Source: Paenibacillus sp. P25 (GTDB lineage Bacteria; Bacillota; Bacilli; Paenibacillales; NBRC-103111). From it: DNA of 64,000 nt. A program made the translations under genes and the position numbers. The DNA lies in NCBI GenBank assembly GCA_024704175.1, contig CP085629.1, forward strand, positions 7,677,501 through 7,741,500, written 5' to 3'. This document shows, one piece after another, positions 41,579 to 51,288 of this stretch (within the stretch, counting starts at the first letter, position 1; the number at the start of each line of letters is the position of its first letter). The notes under the pieces are model-generated. The model was not told the DNA's origin, made no database searches, and saw only the letters and a list, made by a program, of their open reading frames with translations.

Positions 41579-41965
41579 GGGGGGAGGGGTTAGGTTGAGA
41601 AGCTTATCTAATGATCAGACTTATGAGAGGAAGATCGGTAAAGTCTGTAAAATTTCTTGCTAACTCCAAGACTTAAATATTATATGGGTTGGATTGAAAT
41701 GATTTAAGGCAATCCAGCCAACGTGAAAAATTTATTTATTATACATGCGTTTATTGAAGATATAATATCTAAGTATTATGCTACCCTTCGAGTAGTTGAG
41801 ATATTTTTCTGAAGTGATTCAGTAGTTGCATTCTATTGAATCGAAGTCTCGTCTAATCAATAATTCAATTATGAGGGTGGCCATTTGGCCACCCTTTGAA
41901 GCTTCATCCGCGGCAATCATTTATGAAGTTAGTTTGGTAAAGAATAAAGCAAATGGGAGGGATAA
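41579..41965. other. AT-rich intergenic stretch with one hairpin
   Basis: No gene is supported here. The only structure seen is a perfect 8-bp hairpin with a 4-base loop (GGGTGGCC ATTT GGCCACCC, then TTT) at 41874-41897, a weak plus-strand terminator. Base composition falls sharply from the preceding regulator, marking the start of the AT-rich patch. Confidence 0.6.
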
Positions 41966-42535
41966 TTACCTTGTTCCGGGGTACGGGAATTGGTAAGTTG
42001 AAGAAATTTGAGGAACCATGGCTAAAGTTCCTTCTTGCTCACCAATTGCGGTTCCGTAAATTCGGACCCTGTAGTATCCTGACGATGGAACAACTGTCTC
42101 ACAATCGCCATTTAGTGTATCGATGGGAGGGTTTGGATTCCGAGTTTGTTTTTGCTCATCAAATGTGGACCATATTCCGAATCCCGATTTTTGGAATTGG
42201 ATAGTTATATTAAGATAAACAAACTTATCATCAGTAAGTTTTGCAGTCCACCAACAATACATGTTAAGATTTTGGCCGTCGCATGATACAGTGAGATTGC
42301 CCTCTATATCCAGAGTAGAGAGATCTGATATATCCTGTCCGGGTTTTACTCTGTAAATATTATATTTGAAATTTTGAGGAGTATCCTTAGTGAAAACGTC
42401 GAATTGTGGATGACTAATAACCGAATCTTGTTGGGGGAATGTGGCGTTTGCTTCAGCAAAAGCTGACATTGGCAATGTAAATAATGCCAATAACAAAGTA
42501 GCAACCAACATTGACCTTTTAATTAAGCGTAGCAT
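41966..42535 (-). CDS. Secreted protein of unknown function
   Basis: A 189-residue protein with a clear Sec signal peptide (LRLIKRSMLVATLLLALFTL, cleavage probably after AFA). I do not recognise the mature domain. It is rich in aromatic and polar residues and has four cysteines (TVSCDGQNLNMYCWW, GDCETVVPSSGYYRVRIYGT), suggesting a beta-rich, possibly disulfide-bonded extracellular fold. The C-terminal YYRVRIYGTAIGEQEG resembles small secreted beta-barrel-like proteins found singly in Bacillales. The start at 42535 follows TTAGGAGGCACC. It is on the opposite strand to its neighbours and is low in GC. Confidence 0.75.
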   Translation of the reverse strand: MLRLIKRSMLVATLLLALFTLPMSAFAEANATFPQQDSVISHPQFDVFTKDTPQNFKYNIYRVKPGQDISDLSTLDIEGNLTVSCDGQNLNMYCWWTAKLTDDKFVYLNITIQFQKSGFGIWSTFDEQKQTRNPNPPIDTLNGDCETVVPSSGYYRVRIYGTAIGEQEGTLAMVPQISSTYQFPYPGTR

Positions 42536-42697
42536 GGTGCCTCCTAATATTTTATTTATGAAAGCTGGCCAGCGATTCATATAATTTACTTTTTTTAGGT
42601 GAAAATTGGAAATTTAATTTGTTATCATGTTAAAACATAATAATTCATGTGTAAACTATAATTCTAGTAAGATGATAATATTGGGGAGTGATTATTT

Positions 42698-42981
42698 GTG
42701 CCAGAGATACCATATAAAAAGAAAATAACAGCTTATATTTTCTAATTCGATCAAAAAGAGAAAATGAATTTCAAGTCCTCTTGTTTCCATTGAAAAAGAA
42801 TTACGAAACATTTCTTGATGCTCTGGAAGATTGTATGGCCTATAAGATAGAAAAAAGAGAAGCTTTTGATGAATTCAATCATTTAACTGCAGGAGATGGT
42901 GTGTACTTAAGAGGATTTTTTCTAAAAGAAAGCATTTATAAAGAAATAGAAAGGGTAGTGATGCAATACCTCGGGAAGTGA
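42698..42981 (+). CDS. Small protein of unknown function, frameshifted
   Basis: A GTG at 42698 after GGGGAGTG starts MPEIPYKKKITAYIF and meets a stop at once. The next frame continues LIRSKRENEFQVLLFPLKKN and ends in EIERVVMQYLGK, giving about 94 residues in all. The opening looks like the first strand of a Nudix-type or small binding domain, but this is weak. The reading frame is supported by an AT-rich codon pattern and a ribosome site; one indel near 42735 is assumed. Nothing else is known. Confidence 0.45.
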
Positions 42982-43185
42982 GTTCGTATGACCGCAAAAC
43001 TGTGGTTTTTTAATTCAACCTAAATCATTAAGGTGAGCTTTTAAATAAAAATCAAAAATATTCAACAAGTGAAGAAATCCCTCTGTGTCACTAAAAATGT
43101 ACAGTCAATTGCCTGAAATGCCGATAACTACTTATAAAGTAGTTATTTTTTTGTCCGAATTTAATTAGTGGAAGGAAAGAACTTT

Positions 43186-44067
43186 ATGTCCAGCATTAAA
43201 TATATATCTACTACAGCGTTAGCCAAGGAAATGAAAATACCGGCAAAAGATTTATTTCATAAATTGTTAGAGAAAGGATTCATTAATCGGGAAAATGATA
43301 ATTGGATTTTAACCGATTTAGGAAAAAAAGCCGGAGGTGTTATGAAAACGCACCCCCAATACGGAACCTATATAGCGTGGGACGAAGAAAACAAGAGCCT
43401 TTTATTTTCCTCGGAAGAAGATAAACTGCTCAACGCTACAACTTTAAGTAAGCATTTTAATGTTTCGAAATTCAGAATGAATCCCATCTTATCCGAGCTG
43501 GGCTTGATTGAAAAGGCCGTCAAAGGCTGGACTTTAACCAAGCTTGGAGAAAGCCTGGGTGGGCAGCAGTTCGAATATGTTCAAACGGGGATTCCTTATG
43601 TTTGTTGGAACGAAAATATACTGACGAATAAACGTCTGCTGGAAACGATTCAAAGCATTCAAGGCGTAAGTAACGCGGAAGAGAAAGAGGTTAAGACTAC
43701 CTCCTCCTTAGGATTTCGTGAGAAGTTCGAAGCAAAGCACCGGACGGCGGACGGCCACTATGTTCGTTCACGGGCGGAAATGCTAATTGATAACTGGCTT
43801 TATATGTCCGAAATCGTCCATGCCTACGAAAGAAAACTGCCCATTGAAGAAGATGTTTATTGTGATTTTTACCTTCCGGTCGGCAAGGTATATATTGAAT
43901 ATTGGGGATTGGAAAATGACGAAAAATATTTAGAAAGAAAAAATATTAAGCTGGATATTTACAATAAATATGGGTTTAAATTAATAGAGCTTGAGGATGC
44001 GGATATTCAGAATCTGGACGATATTTTACCGAGAAAGCTTTTAAAGTTTGGTATTCAAGCTTACTAA
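43186..44067 (+). CDS. Protein with winged-helix-like N-terminus and nuclease-fold-like C-terminus
   Basis: An intact 293-residue protein. Two N-terminal repeats (KYISTTALAKEMKIPAKDLF and LNATTLSKHFNVSKFRMNPI), each followed by GLIEKAVKGW-like strands, look like helix-turn-helix modules. The C-terminal part reads HYVRSRAEMLIDNWLY, then EEDVYCDFYLPVGKVYIEYW and KYGFKLIELEDADIQNLDDI. The ordered E, D and E residues recall PD-(D/E)XK nucleases of the DUF559-like kind, although the usual Lys is not obvious. Such proteins are often misnamed glycerol kinase in databases. ATG 43186 follows GGAAGGAAAG. It sits 88 bases before the Fic gene in AT-rich DNA, suggesting horizontal gain. Function is unproven. 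Confidence 0.6.
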   Translation: MSSIKYISTTALAKEMKIPAKDLFHKLLEKGFINRENDNWILTDLGKKAGGVMKTHPQYGTYIAWDEENKSLLFSSEEDKLLNATTLSKHFNVSKFRMNPILSELGLIEKAVKGWTLTKLGESLGGQQFEYVQTGIPYVCWNENILTNKRLLETIQSIQGVSNAEEKEVKTTSSLGFREKFEAKHRTADGHYVRSRAEMLIDNWLYMSEIVHAYERKLPIEEDVYCDFYLPVGKVYIEYWGLENDEKYLERKNIKLDIYNKYGFKLIELEDADIQNLDDILPRKLLKFGIQAY

Positions 44068-44155
44068 ATTACGAGCGTGCCAGGTTCTTTATACGTCTAG
44101 CCTTACTTTTCCTGTGATATAATGGTAATAAAACGAACGGAGAGGAGGGGAAACG

Positions 44156-44896
44156 ATGAATTTTGCCAAAGTGGATGAGTTGAAAAGAGAACTCGATGGG
44201 TTCAGGCCTTTGCCGCCCGCGGCGGTCAGAAACTTGGACGAAGTCTATCGGGTGGAATGGACTTATAACTCCAACGCGATAGAGGGGAATACCTTAAGTC
44301 TGCTAGAAACCAAGTTAGTCTTAGAAGAAGGGCTGACCATCGGCGGGAAAAAGCTGCGGGAGCATTTTGAGGTCATCAACCATTCCGAGGCGATTAGCTA
44401 TGTACAGGATATCGTCAATCGAAATATGGAGTTAACGGAATATGTAATCAAGTCCATTCATCAGCTGGTACTTAAGAACATTGATGATGAGAACGCCGGC
44501 CGCTACCGGATGATTAATGTTATGATCTCCGGTTCCCAGCATACCCCTCCGCATTTTACCGTAGTCCCCGAACAAATGGAGCAATTGGTTCAATGGTATC
44601 AGGAGCAGCAAGGTAAGCTTCATCCCGTTGAGCTTGCCGCACGATTTCATTTTCAATTCGTGTTCATTCATCCTTTCACCGATGGGAACGGACGGACAGC
44701 GCGCTTGTTAATGAATTTAATCTTAATGAAGCATGGGTACCCGCCTGCTATAGTCAAAGCCGCGAACGATGCCCGGTTAAGATATTACGAAACGTTGGAA
44801 GAAGCAAGCATGAACGGCAATTTGATCCCTTTCGTCGAACTGATCACCGAATGTGTAGAGGAAAGTTTGCAAAGATACATTTCGGCTGTAAAGTAA
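44156..44896 (+). CDS. Fic-family protein, class II (AMP transferase type)
   Basis: An intact 246-residue Fic protein. The catalytic loop is HPFTDGNGRTARLLMNLIL (HPFxxGNGRxxR), with the histidine and arginines needed to transfer AMP or a similar group to a hydroxyl on a target protein. The N-terminal part carries TYNSNAIEGNTLS, matching the inhibitory (S/T)xxxE(G/N) motif, whose Glu blocks ATP in class II Fic proteins. This should make it self-restrained. The ATG at 44156 follows GGAGAGGAGGGG. It lies after the nuclease-like gene and before structured element copy 3. Targets are unknown. Confidence 0.88.
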   Translation: MNFAKVDELKRELDGFRPLPPAAVRNLDEVYRVEWTYNSNAIEGNTLSLLETKLVLEEGLTIGGKKLREHFEVINHSEAISYVQDIVNRNMELTEYVIKSIHQLVLKNIDDENAGRYRMINVMISGSQHTPPHFTVVPEQMEQLVQWYQEQQGKLHPVELAARFHFQFVFIHPFTDGNGRTARLLMNLILMKHGYPPAIVKAANDARLRYYETLEEASMNGNLIPFVELITECVEESLQRYISAVK

Positions 44897-45149
44897 TACG
44901 CATATGCATTGCTGCAATGAGACCATGCGGAGAAATGGAACTTTACTCGAAGTGGGTGATGGTCCATATGAAAGACGTACGTACAACGGACGACCAAAGG
45001 GAGCCTCAAGATTCCATTGCAGCCGACGCTCTAAAAAAACCGCAATTAAAAGCAATGATAAATGAGAGTACAAAGCGTACAAAGAAGGCCGAGTTGCCAC
45101 CAACATCGGAGTTATTGAAATCCCTAACTCCTAATGATTTTTACTTAGT

Positions 45150-45419
45150 TATTTCCACCAAGCCCGTTAAGGGCGGGCTCAAGTGTTTGTGAAAAAGTGT
45201 TTTTCATAAAAATTGAGATTAATACGGAGGTGGGGTATCCATTGGAGGAGCGTAGCGTTCGCCTTTGTCTGCAGGAAATACCCGCTATAAAGCGGCTTCA
45301 AATCAAATTTCCTGCAGACAACAGCGACCGGAAGTGGATATCCCACCGCCTCGTAACCCCAATCATCTCGCTAGACCACTTTCTCAACTAGTTCAGCCCG
45401 CCCACCCGCGGGCTTTTTT
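45150..45419 (+). repeat. Structured intergenic element, copy 3, with terminal hairpin and T-run
   Basis: The core is 45229-45347 (119 nt). The P1 stem GGTGGGGTATCCA pairs with TGGATATCCCACC. Box A is AGGAGCGTAGCGTTCGCC then TTTG. The inner stem TTGTCTGCAGGAAAT (45265-45279) is perfectly complementary to 45307-45321, with a CCGCT...AGCGG mini-hairpin in the loop. Box B is ACAGCGACCGGAAG. Outside, an imperfect arm on the left containing GGGCGGGCT pairs with the right arm that ends AGCCCGC...GCGGGCT and TTTTTT (45395-45419), a good terminator. It separates the Fic gene from the second YesM kinase. The rest of 44897-45478 holds no gene I can support. Confidence 0.8.
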
Positions 45420-45478
45420 CCTCCCGTTTGCCCCCTCCTTCCCATTTTGGTTATAGTAGTAATAATCCATAACGAAGA

Positions 45479-47310
45479 ATGAGTGAAGCCGCGATGATCA
45501 CGAACATCAAGAGCAAGCTGCAGAATTTGAGTTTAAGGAATATGCTGATCCTGGCGTTTTCCTGCTTTATCGTCATTCCCTTCTTCATCATCGGCGGGAC
45601 GCTGTCCTGGCTGTATATGCAGTCGAACCGGGGTATGGTATTGGAAGCTGCGGTGGACAATAATAAGCAAATTGTGAAGAATATGGACGCCTCGTTCAAC
45701 CCGCTGCTCAGGCTGTCGATGTTTCCGGAGCATGATCCGACGATTTTTCAAATTATGAAAAAAGACTACGCCGCGCTGCCTTACCCTCTGTATGAACGGG
45801 AGAAGGATTTCGATGCGGTGGGCGGGATCATCCGGAACAGCATGATGCTGTACACGGATCTGCTGGATTCAGTGCTGATCTACCAGAACAAGAATCATAT
45901 CGTCGTAGGTCGGAGCAATAACGATTATATGAACCATCGGTACCTGGAAATGGAGTTTTACAACGAGCCCTTCGTTCAGAACATCCTGAAGAAGCAGGGG
46001 CTGGTGGTCCCTGTGGGCATCCATCCCGAGAGGCTGATGTCTACGAGAAGTGCGCCGGTGATTTCGATCGGAAGAGCGATCGTGGACCCTTATTCGAAAG
46101 AGATTCTGGGGCTCATCATGCTGAACGTCGGCATCGACAAGCTGAAGACGCTGTGGAGCGACATTCGCTTCACGGATCATACCCGGTTCTATCTGATCGA
46201 CGAGAATGCCAATGTGGTTTACAGCAACGATCCGAGCGAGTACGGGAAGCCGGCTTCCGAAGTGCTGGGGCAGGATGTAAGCTTGATCAGCGAGGAAGGG
46301 CAGCAGACGAGGGAGAACCGGACGAGTTATTTCATCACGTCCACTTCCAGTGTAACGAATTGGAAGGCGCTGACGATCATTCCGAAGGACGAGCTGTTCA
46401 GCTTCGTGAACACCATTGTGCGCACGATCTTCATTGCGCTAATGATTTTGCTCGCCCTATCCATCGTCGCCTCGGTCTATATCGCCTTGAGCATCACGAA
46501 GCCGCCTTGCGGATTCTGAACGATAAAATGAAGCAGATCGCACAGGGCAACATGGACGTGCAGATCGACATACCGCAGGGCGAAGTTGGCAAGATCAGCA
46601 TCACCATCGATTATATGCTGTCGGAAATCCGCAGTCTCATTCAGAGGATTTACCACGAGGAGCAGGAAAAAGGCAGCTCGAAATGCTGGCGCTGCAGTCG
46701 CAGATCCGGCCGCATTTTATATACAATACGCTGAATGTGATCAAATGGATGGCGAAAATCCAAGGCGCCAAAGGCATTGAAGACGCGCTGACGGCGTTCT
46801 CGGGCGTCATCCGGTTTACGGCCAAGACGGAAAGCGACTACGTGACGATCCGGGAAGAGGTCGAGTTCCTCCGCGTGCTACACGAAGATTCTCGACTTCC
46901 GGTATATGAATCAGTTCGAGGTTACAATCGACGTCGAGCCCGCCGTGAAGGAGTATAAGACGCTGAAATTCCTGCTGCAGCCCCTGGTCGAGAATGCCGT
47001 ATTCCATGGCTTTGAGGGGATTCCGTATAAAGGGCGGCTGACCATCCGGATCCGAGAGGAAGACGGTAAGCTGGTTATGATGGTGGCCGACAACGGCAAA
47101 GGGATGGACCCTTCGCAGCTGAAGAAGACGGAAGCCCGCGGCGCAGCGGATCAGATGATCTCGATCGGAATCAAGAATATCCGCGAGCGGATCGCGCTGC
47201 ATTACGGCGAAGGCTATGGCCTTCAGATCGTGAGCGGGGAGAACAGCGGAACGACGGCCACCGTCATCGTTCCGGTCATTAAAGATGAAGAGCCGGGTGA
47301 GTCCAAATGA
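45479..47310 (+). CDS. YesM-type sensor histidine kinase (carbohydrate locus 2)
   Basis: About 610 residues when joined, with breaks near 46500, 46675 and 46885. A membrane segment (MLILAFSCFIVIPFFIIGG), a large outer sensor domain (about residues 40-300) and a second segment (IFIALMILLALSIVASVYI) precede HAMP-like sequence. The His box ALQSQIRPHFIYNTLNVIKW and the ATPase motifs FLLQPLVENAVFHGFEGI and VADNGKGMDPSQL follow. Its last base overlaps the regulator start (ATGA), so kinase and regulator are co-translated. The start ATG at 45479 has no strong ribosome site; ATG 45494 is an alternative. Confidence 0.87.
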
Positions 47311-48840
47311 GAGTGCTGATTGCAGATGATGAAACACTGGTGAGAATCGGAATCAAATCATCGATCCGCTGGGAAGCGGGCGGGATGGAAGTTGTCGGCG
47401 AAGCGGCGGACGGGGAAGAAGCCCTGAGGCTGATCGCCGAGCGGAGGCCGGATGTCGTCATTCTGGATATCAAGATGCCCCGAAAGGACGGCATCCAGGT
47501 GCTCAAGGAAATGAAGGAGCAGGGCATCCGGGCGAAGGTGATCATTCTAAGCGGCTTCGATGAATTTAATATGGTCAAGCAGGCGATGAAGTTGGGTGCC
47601 GTCGATTATTTTCATAAGCCCAGCATGAACGAGCATGAGATCGAAGCGGTGCTCCATAAGCTGAAGGAAGAGCTGGAGACCGAGCAGCACCTGGGACAGG
47701 AGATGCCGGCCGAGGGCGCACTGCCGAAAGAGACGGTCCTGCGTCAGATGCTTCAGGGAAATACCGGGAACGCCGGGCAGACGAAGCTGCGGGAGAGCAA
47801 TCTGTACGTCGTGCTGTTCTCCATCAAGAAGTGGGCCCAATTGGCGCAGCGGTATGCGCAGGGTCCGGCGAATTTCCTCCCGAACACGATCAGGAACCTG
47901 TTAACCGAGTCGCTGTCCAAGGAACAAGAAGTGGAGTTCGTACCCCTCGAGGATAATCTGTATGCCGTGCTCGTCAGCCACAGCGAAACCCGAAGCGTCC
48001 AGGCGGCTTTCACCCGAGTGAACGACATCGTGTACTTGATCAGCTCGAACTTGATGCGTTTTATGAACATCGAGACGGTCTTCGGGATCAGCGAGCTGTT
48101 CCAATCTTTCACGGATTGCCAGAAAGCCGCTGGGCAAGCGAAGCAGGCGCTCGAACTGAAATTTTACCATCCGAACGATCCTATCTTCTACTACCATCCG
48201 GTGGAGGACGACCAGGCGTTCGAGCAGATTAATGCTTTTATCACGGCGATGAAGCAGGGGCTCCGGGAAGAGAGATACGATGAATTCGCCCGCAATTTAA
48301 CGGAATGGGAGCAGTACATCCGGAACAAGGAGTGCCTGAGCGAGAGAGACGTCAAGAAGATCTATGAAGGTCTCTTGTTCATGATGGAGGACCGCGAGGA
48401 GTATCTGGAGTCGGCGGGCAAGCTGGATGCGATCGAGGATTTCGAGGAGCTGTCCCTGTTTTACCATTCCCTGTTCAACGAGAAGCTCGAGTCCATGATC
48501 TCCCAGAAAAATAAAGAGTACAGTCCGCTCGTCCGGAATATTGTGCAGCACATCGAGGAGCATTATAAAGAAAACATTTCGCTTAAAAGTCTGGGCGAAC
48601 AGTTCCAGGTCAGCGCCAATTATATCAGCCGGCTGTTCAACCAAGAGGTGGGCAAGGGCCTCTTTCACTTCATTAATGAAATCCGAATCGAGAAGGCGAA
48701 GGAGGCTGCTGAAGGATTACCGGTACAAAATTTACGAGGTATCGGAGATGGTCGGCTTCAACAGCCAGGTGCACTTTGCGATCGTCTTCCAGAAATATGT
48801 CGGCATGGCGCCGAAGGAATACCGCAAGGAGCATGTTTAA
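47307..48840 (+). CDS. YesN-type AraC-family response regulator (locus 2)
   Basis: About 511 residues when joined. The receiver domain (MRVLIADDETLVRIGIKSSI) has the phosphorylated Asp in DVVILDIKMPRKDGIQVL and the Lys in AVDYFHKPSMNEHE. A middle region of about 250 residues is typical for YesN. The C-terminal AraC domain starts QFQVSANYISRLFNQEVGKG, breaks near 48710, and ends EMVGFNSQVHFAIVFQKYVG. It is overlapped by the kinase gene and followed by a terminator and the solute-binding protein gene, whose operon it probably activates. Confidence 0.88.
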
Positions 48841-48919
48841 TTTTATTGAAAAAAAGTCAATTCTATTAAATAAACCGGACGATCGCGGATAAACAAAATT
48901 GAAAAAGCTAATCTTATTA

Positions 48920-48949
48920 AATTAATCATGATTTGATTAATTTTTTTTT
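48920..48949 (+). terminator. Rho-independent terminator after the second YesN gene
   Basis: AATTAATCA pairs with TGATTAATT across a five-base loop and continues into an uninterrupted T-run (48941-48949). It separates the two-component genes from the transporter genes. Confidence 0.8.
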
Positions 48950-49014
48950 GCCCTTAAAACCGTTAACCTATTCCTACAGAGACAAAAAAACGAACAAAAA
49001 AGGGAGTGCGCAAC

Positions 49015-50249
49015 ATGAAAAGGCTTTCGACTATTGCTCTTTCCGTCATTCTGGCTTCGGGCCTCGCAGCCTGCGGCAATAACGCTACCAACCAAGCGGG
49101 AGGTGCCAGCGGCGGCAGCAGCTGGCGGTAAAAGCACCATCACGATGGGCTTCTGGGGAACCGCACAGGAGCTGAAGGTTTACCAGGATGCGGCGGCGGC
49201 CATTTCGGAGAAATATCCGAACATCGAGCTGAAGGTGAAGCAGTATCCGAGCAGCGACCAGTTCTGGAACATGCTGCCGGGTGAGATTGCGGCCGGTGTA
49301 GCGCCCGATTTTATCAAAATCTCCAACGAAGGCGCGCTGGAATATATCAATAAAGGTTTGTTCGCACCGCTGGACGACCTGATTTCCTCCGCCAATCTCG
49401 ATATGAAGCGTTTCACGCCATCCGCTGTGGATCTGTGGAAGAAGGACGGCAAGCAGTACGGCATTCCGAACGTGAACATGCCGGCGATGTTCTTCATCAA
49501 CGAGGACATGTGGAAGCAGGCGGGCCTGACCGATTACCCGAAAACCTGGGATGAGGTTCAAGCGGCGACCAAGAAATTAACGACGAAAGACGTTCACGGC
49601 ATTACAATCAACATCGACGCTTACCACATCACCAACTATGTGAAGAGCTACGGCGGCGGCTGGGGCGAAGGCAAGACGATCAGCTCCCCGGAAAACATTC
49701 AAGGGCTGCAAAAGATTCTCGACATGTACAAAGACGGATCGGCTGTAACTCCGAAATCCCTGGGGTACGGATGGGACGGCGAAGTATTCGCGAACGGCAA
49801 AGCGGCTATGACGACAGGCGGGTATTGGTATAAAGGGTACTTGAAGGATGCCAACCCGAACCTGAAGTATGTGGCGATCCCGGTTCCGAAAGGGACGGTG
49901 AACGGCGGCACGATGATCTCCGACGCCTATATTGTTCTCAAGGATTCGAAGAATAAACAAGCGGCGGCGCAGGCGGCTTACTACATGACGGAAGATAAGA
50001 CGCAGACGGAATTTATGAAGCTCGGCTTCAATTCCTCCAATACCAGCCTGACGTCGAAATACTTCGAGCTGAACCCGGAATTTGCAGCGATCAAGCCGGC
50101 GCTCGAATACAGCACGGACTTCGGTTATCCGGTCGAAGCGAAGAAGTTCAAGGATGAGCTCGTGAAGCGAGCTGGAAGATACGATCCTGGGCGGGGCTAA
50201 CAAATCGCCGAAAGATATTCTTGACAGCGTGCAGCAGCAATTCAAATAA
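49015..50249 (+). CDS. Extracellular sugar-binding lipoprotein of a CUT1 ABC transporter (locus 2)
   Basis: About 411 residues when joined. The lipoprotein signal has lipobox ASGLAACGNN. A frameshift near 49120 (inside a Ser/Gly/Ala-rich linker) leads to KSTITMGFWGTAQELKVYQD and the binding domain (GEIAAGVAPDFIKISNEGAL, NMPAMFFINEDMWKQAGLTD). A second shift near 50175 restores the end ELEDTILGGANKSPKDILDS and VQQQFK. It binds an oligosaccharide for the two permeases that follow. Downstream glucosidases suggest an alpha-glucan-derived ligand. ATG 49015 follows AAGGGAGTG. Confidence 0.88.
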
Positions 50250-50334
50250 TCTGCCGGTTCCCGTTTCGGTCATAAGAAACGGGAACGCTTTTTTTCAAGG
50301 GGAAATATCCATTATTTAGATGTGGAGGTGCGCT

Positions 50335-51283
50335 ATGGTCGCCTACGACAATATTAGCACGAATGTACCCGTGAGCCGGGTGAAGAAGCAGTCCTGGATT
50401 CGTTCCATCGCCGATTCGGATCATGCCGTAGGGTGGCTGTTTACTCTTCCTTTCCTGATTCTGTGGATCTGGTGGTTCCTGTACCCGTTCCTGCAGTCGT
50501 TCGTGCGGAGCTTCCAGGATGCCAACTTCGCTTCGCTGAAGGATGCGAAATTCATCGGCTTGCAGAACTATGTTCAAATTCTGCATGATCCGGAATTTTA
50601 CAAAGCGCTGGTCCATTCGCTTGAGATCGTTGTCATTGCGGTTCCGGTGCAAACCATACTCGGGTCGCTCATGGCGATTTTGGTGAACCAGAAGATCAAG
50701 GGCAAGGGCATTTTCCGGACGGTCTTCTTCATCCCGTACATTACCTCGCAAATTGCGATCGCAACGGTATTCATGATGCTGTTCAAGAAAGGCACGTTCG
50801 TGACCAACTTCTTCTCGCTGTTCGGTTTCGGCAATGTGACCTGGTTCGCGGATACGCACTATGCGGCCGCTGTTCGTCTGTATTTTGTTTATTTTCCAAC
50901 AGTGCGGCTTTACGATGATTGTTTACTTGTCCGGGCTTCAAGAAGTGCCGAAGGATTTGTATGAAGCGGGGCAAATGGACGGCGCCTCCAAATGGGAGCA
51001 GTTCCGCTATATTACCGTTCCTTATCTCAAGCCGGTCACGTTCTTTATCGTATCGGTGTCGACGATTTTGGCTTTCCAGATCTATGACCAAATCGCAGCG
51101 ATCTCCCGGTATGGGGCGTTGGGTTCGCCGGCAGGGGCAACCAGCACGGTGGTCACTTACTTCTACCAGAACGGCATCCGGTACATGAAAATCGGCTACG
51201 GCAGTGCGGCCGTCGTATTGTTCTTCTTTGTGATTATGATCATTACATTCTTGCAGAAAAAATTGCTGGACGACAAGGGGTGA
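50335..51283 (+). CDS. CUT1 sugar ABC transporter permease, MalF type (locus 2)
   Basis: About 316 residues when joined. Membrane segments include AVGWLFTLPFLILWIWWFLY and VFFIPYITSQIAIATVFMML. A frameshift near 50875 precedes FQQCGFTMIVYLSGLQEVPK and the ATPase-contact loop YEAGQMDGASKWEQFRYITV (EAxxxDGA). It ends TFLQKKLLDDKG. The ATG at 50335 follows GGAGGTG. It forms the pore with the next permease, whose start overlaps or abuts this stop. Confidence 0.88.
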
Positions 51284-51288
51284 CATTC

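Noticed and set aside
44851..45192. Small plus-strand ORF after the Fic gene (113 codons) and an overlapping minus ORF
   Set aside because: Neither has a ribosome binding site or recognisable sequence. The plus frame begins inside the Fic coding region, and the interval is mostly the left arm of structured element copy 3.
48841..48960. Two AT-rich direct repeats (ATTGAAAAA...TATTAAAT) before the second solute-binding protein
   Set aside because: They could be regulator sites, but the region is so AT-rich that the match is not distinctive. Only the terminator is supported.
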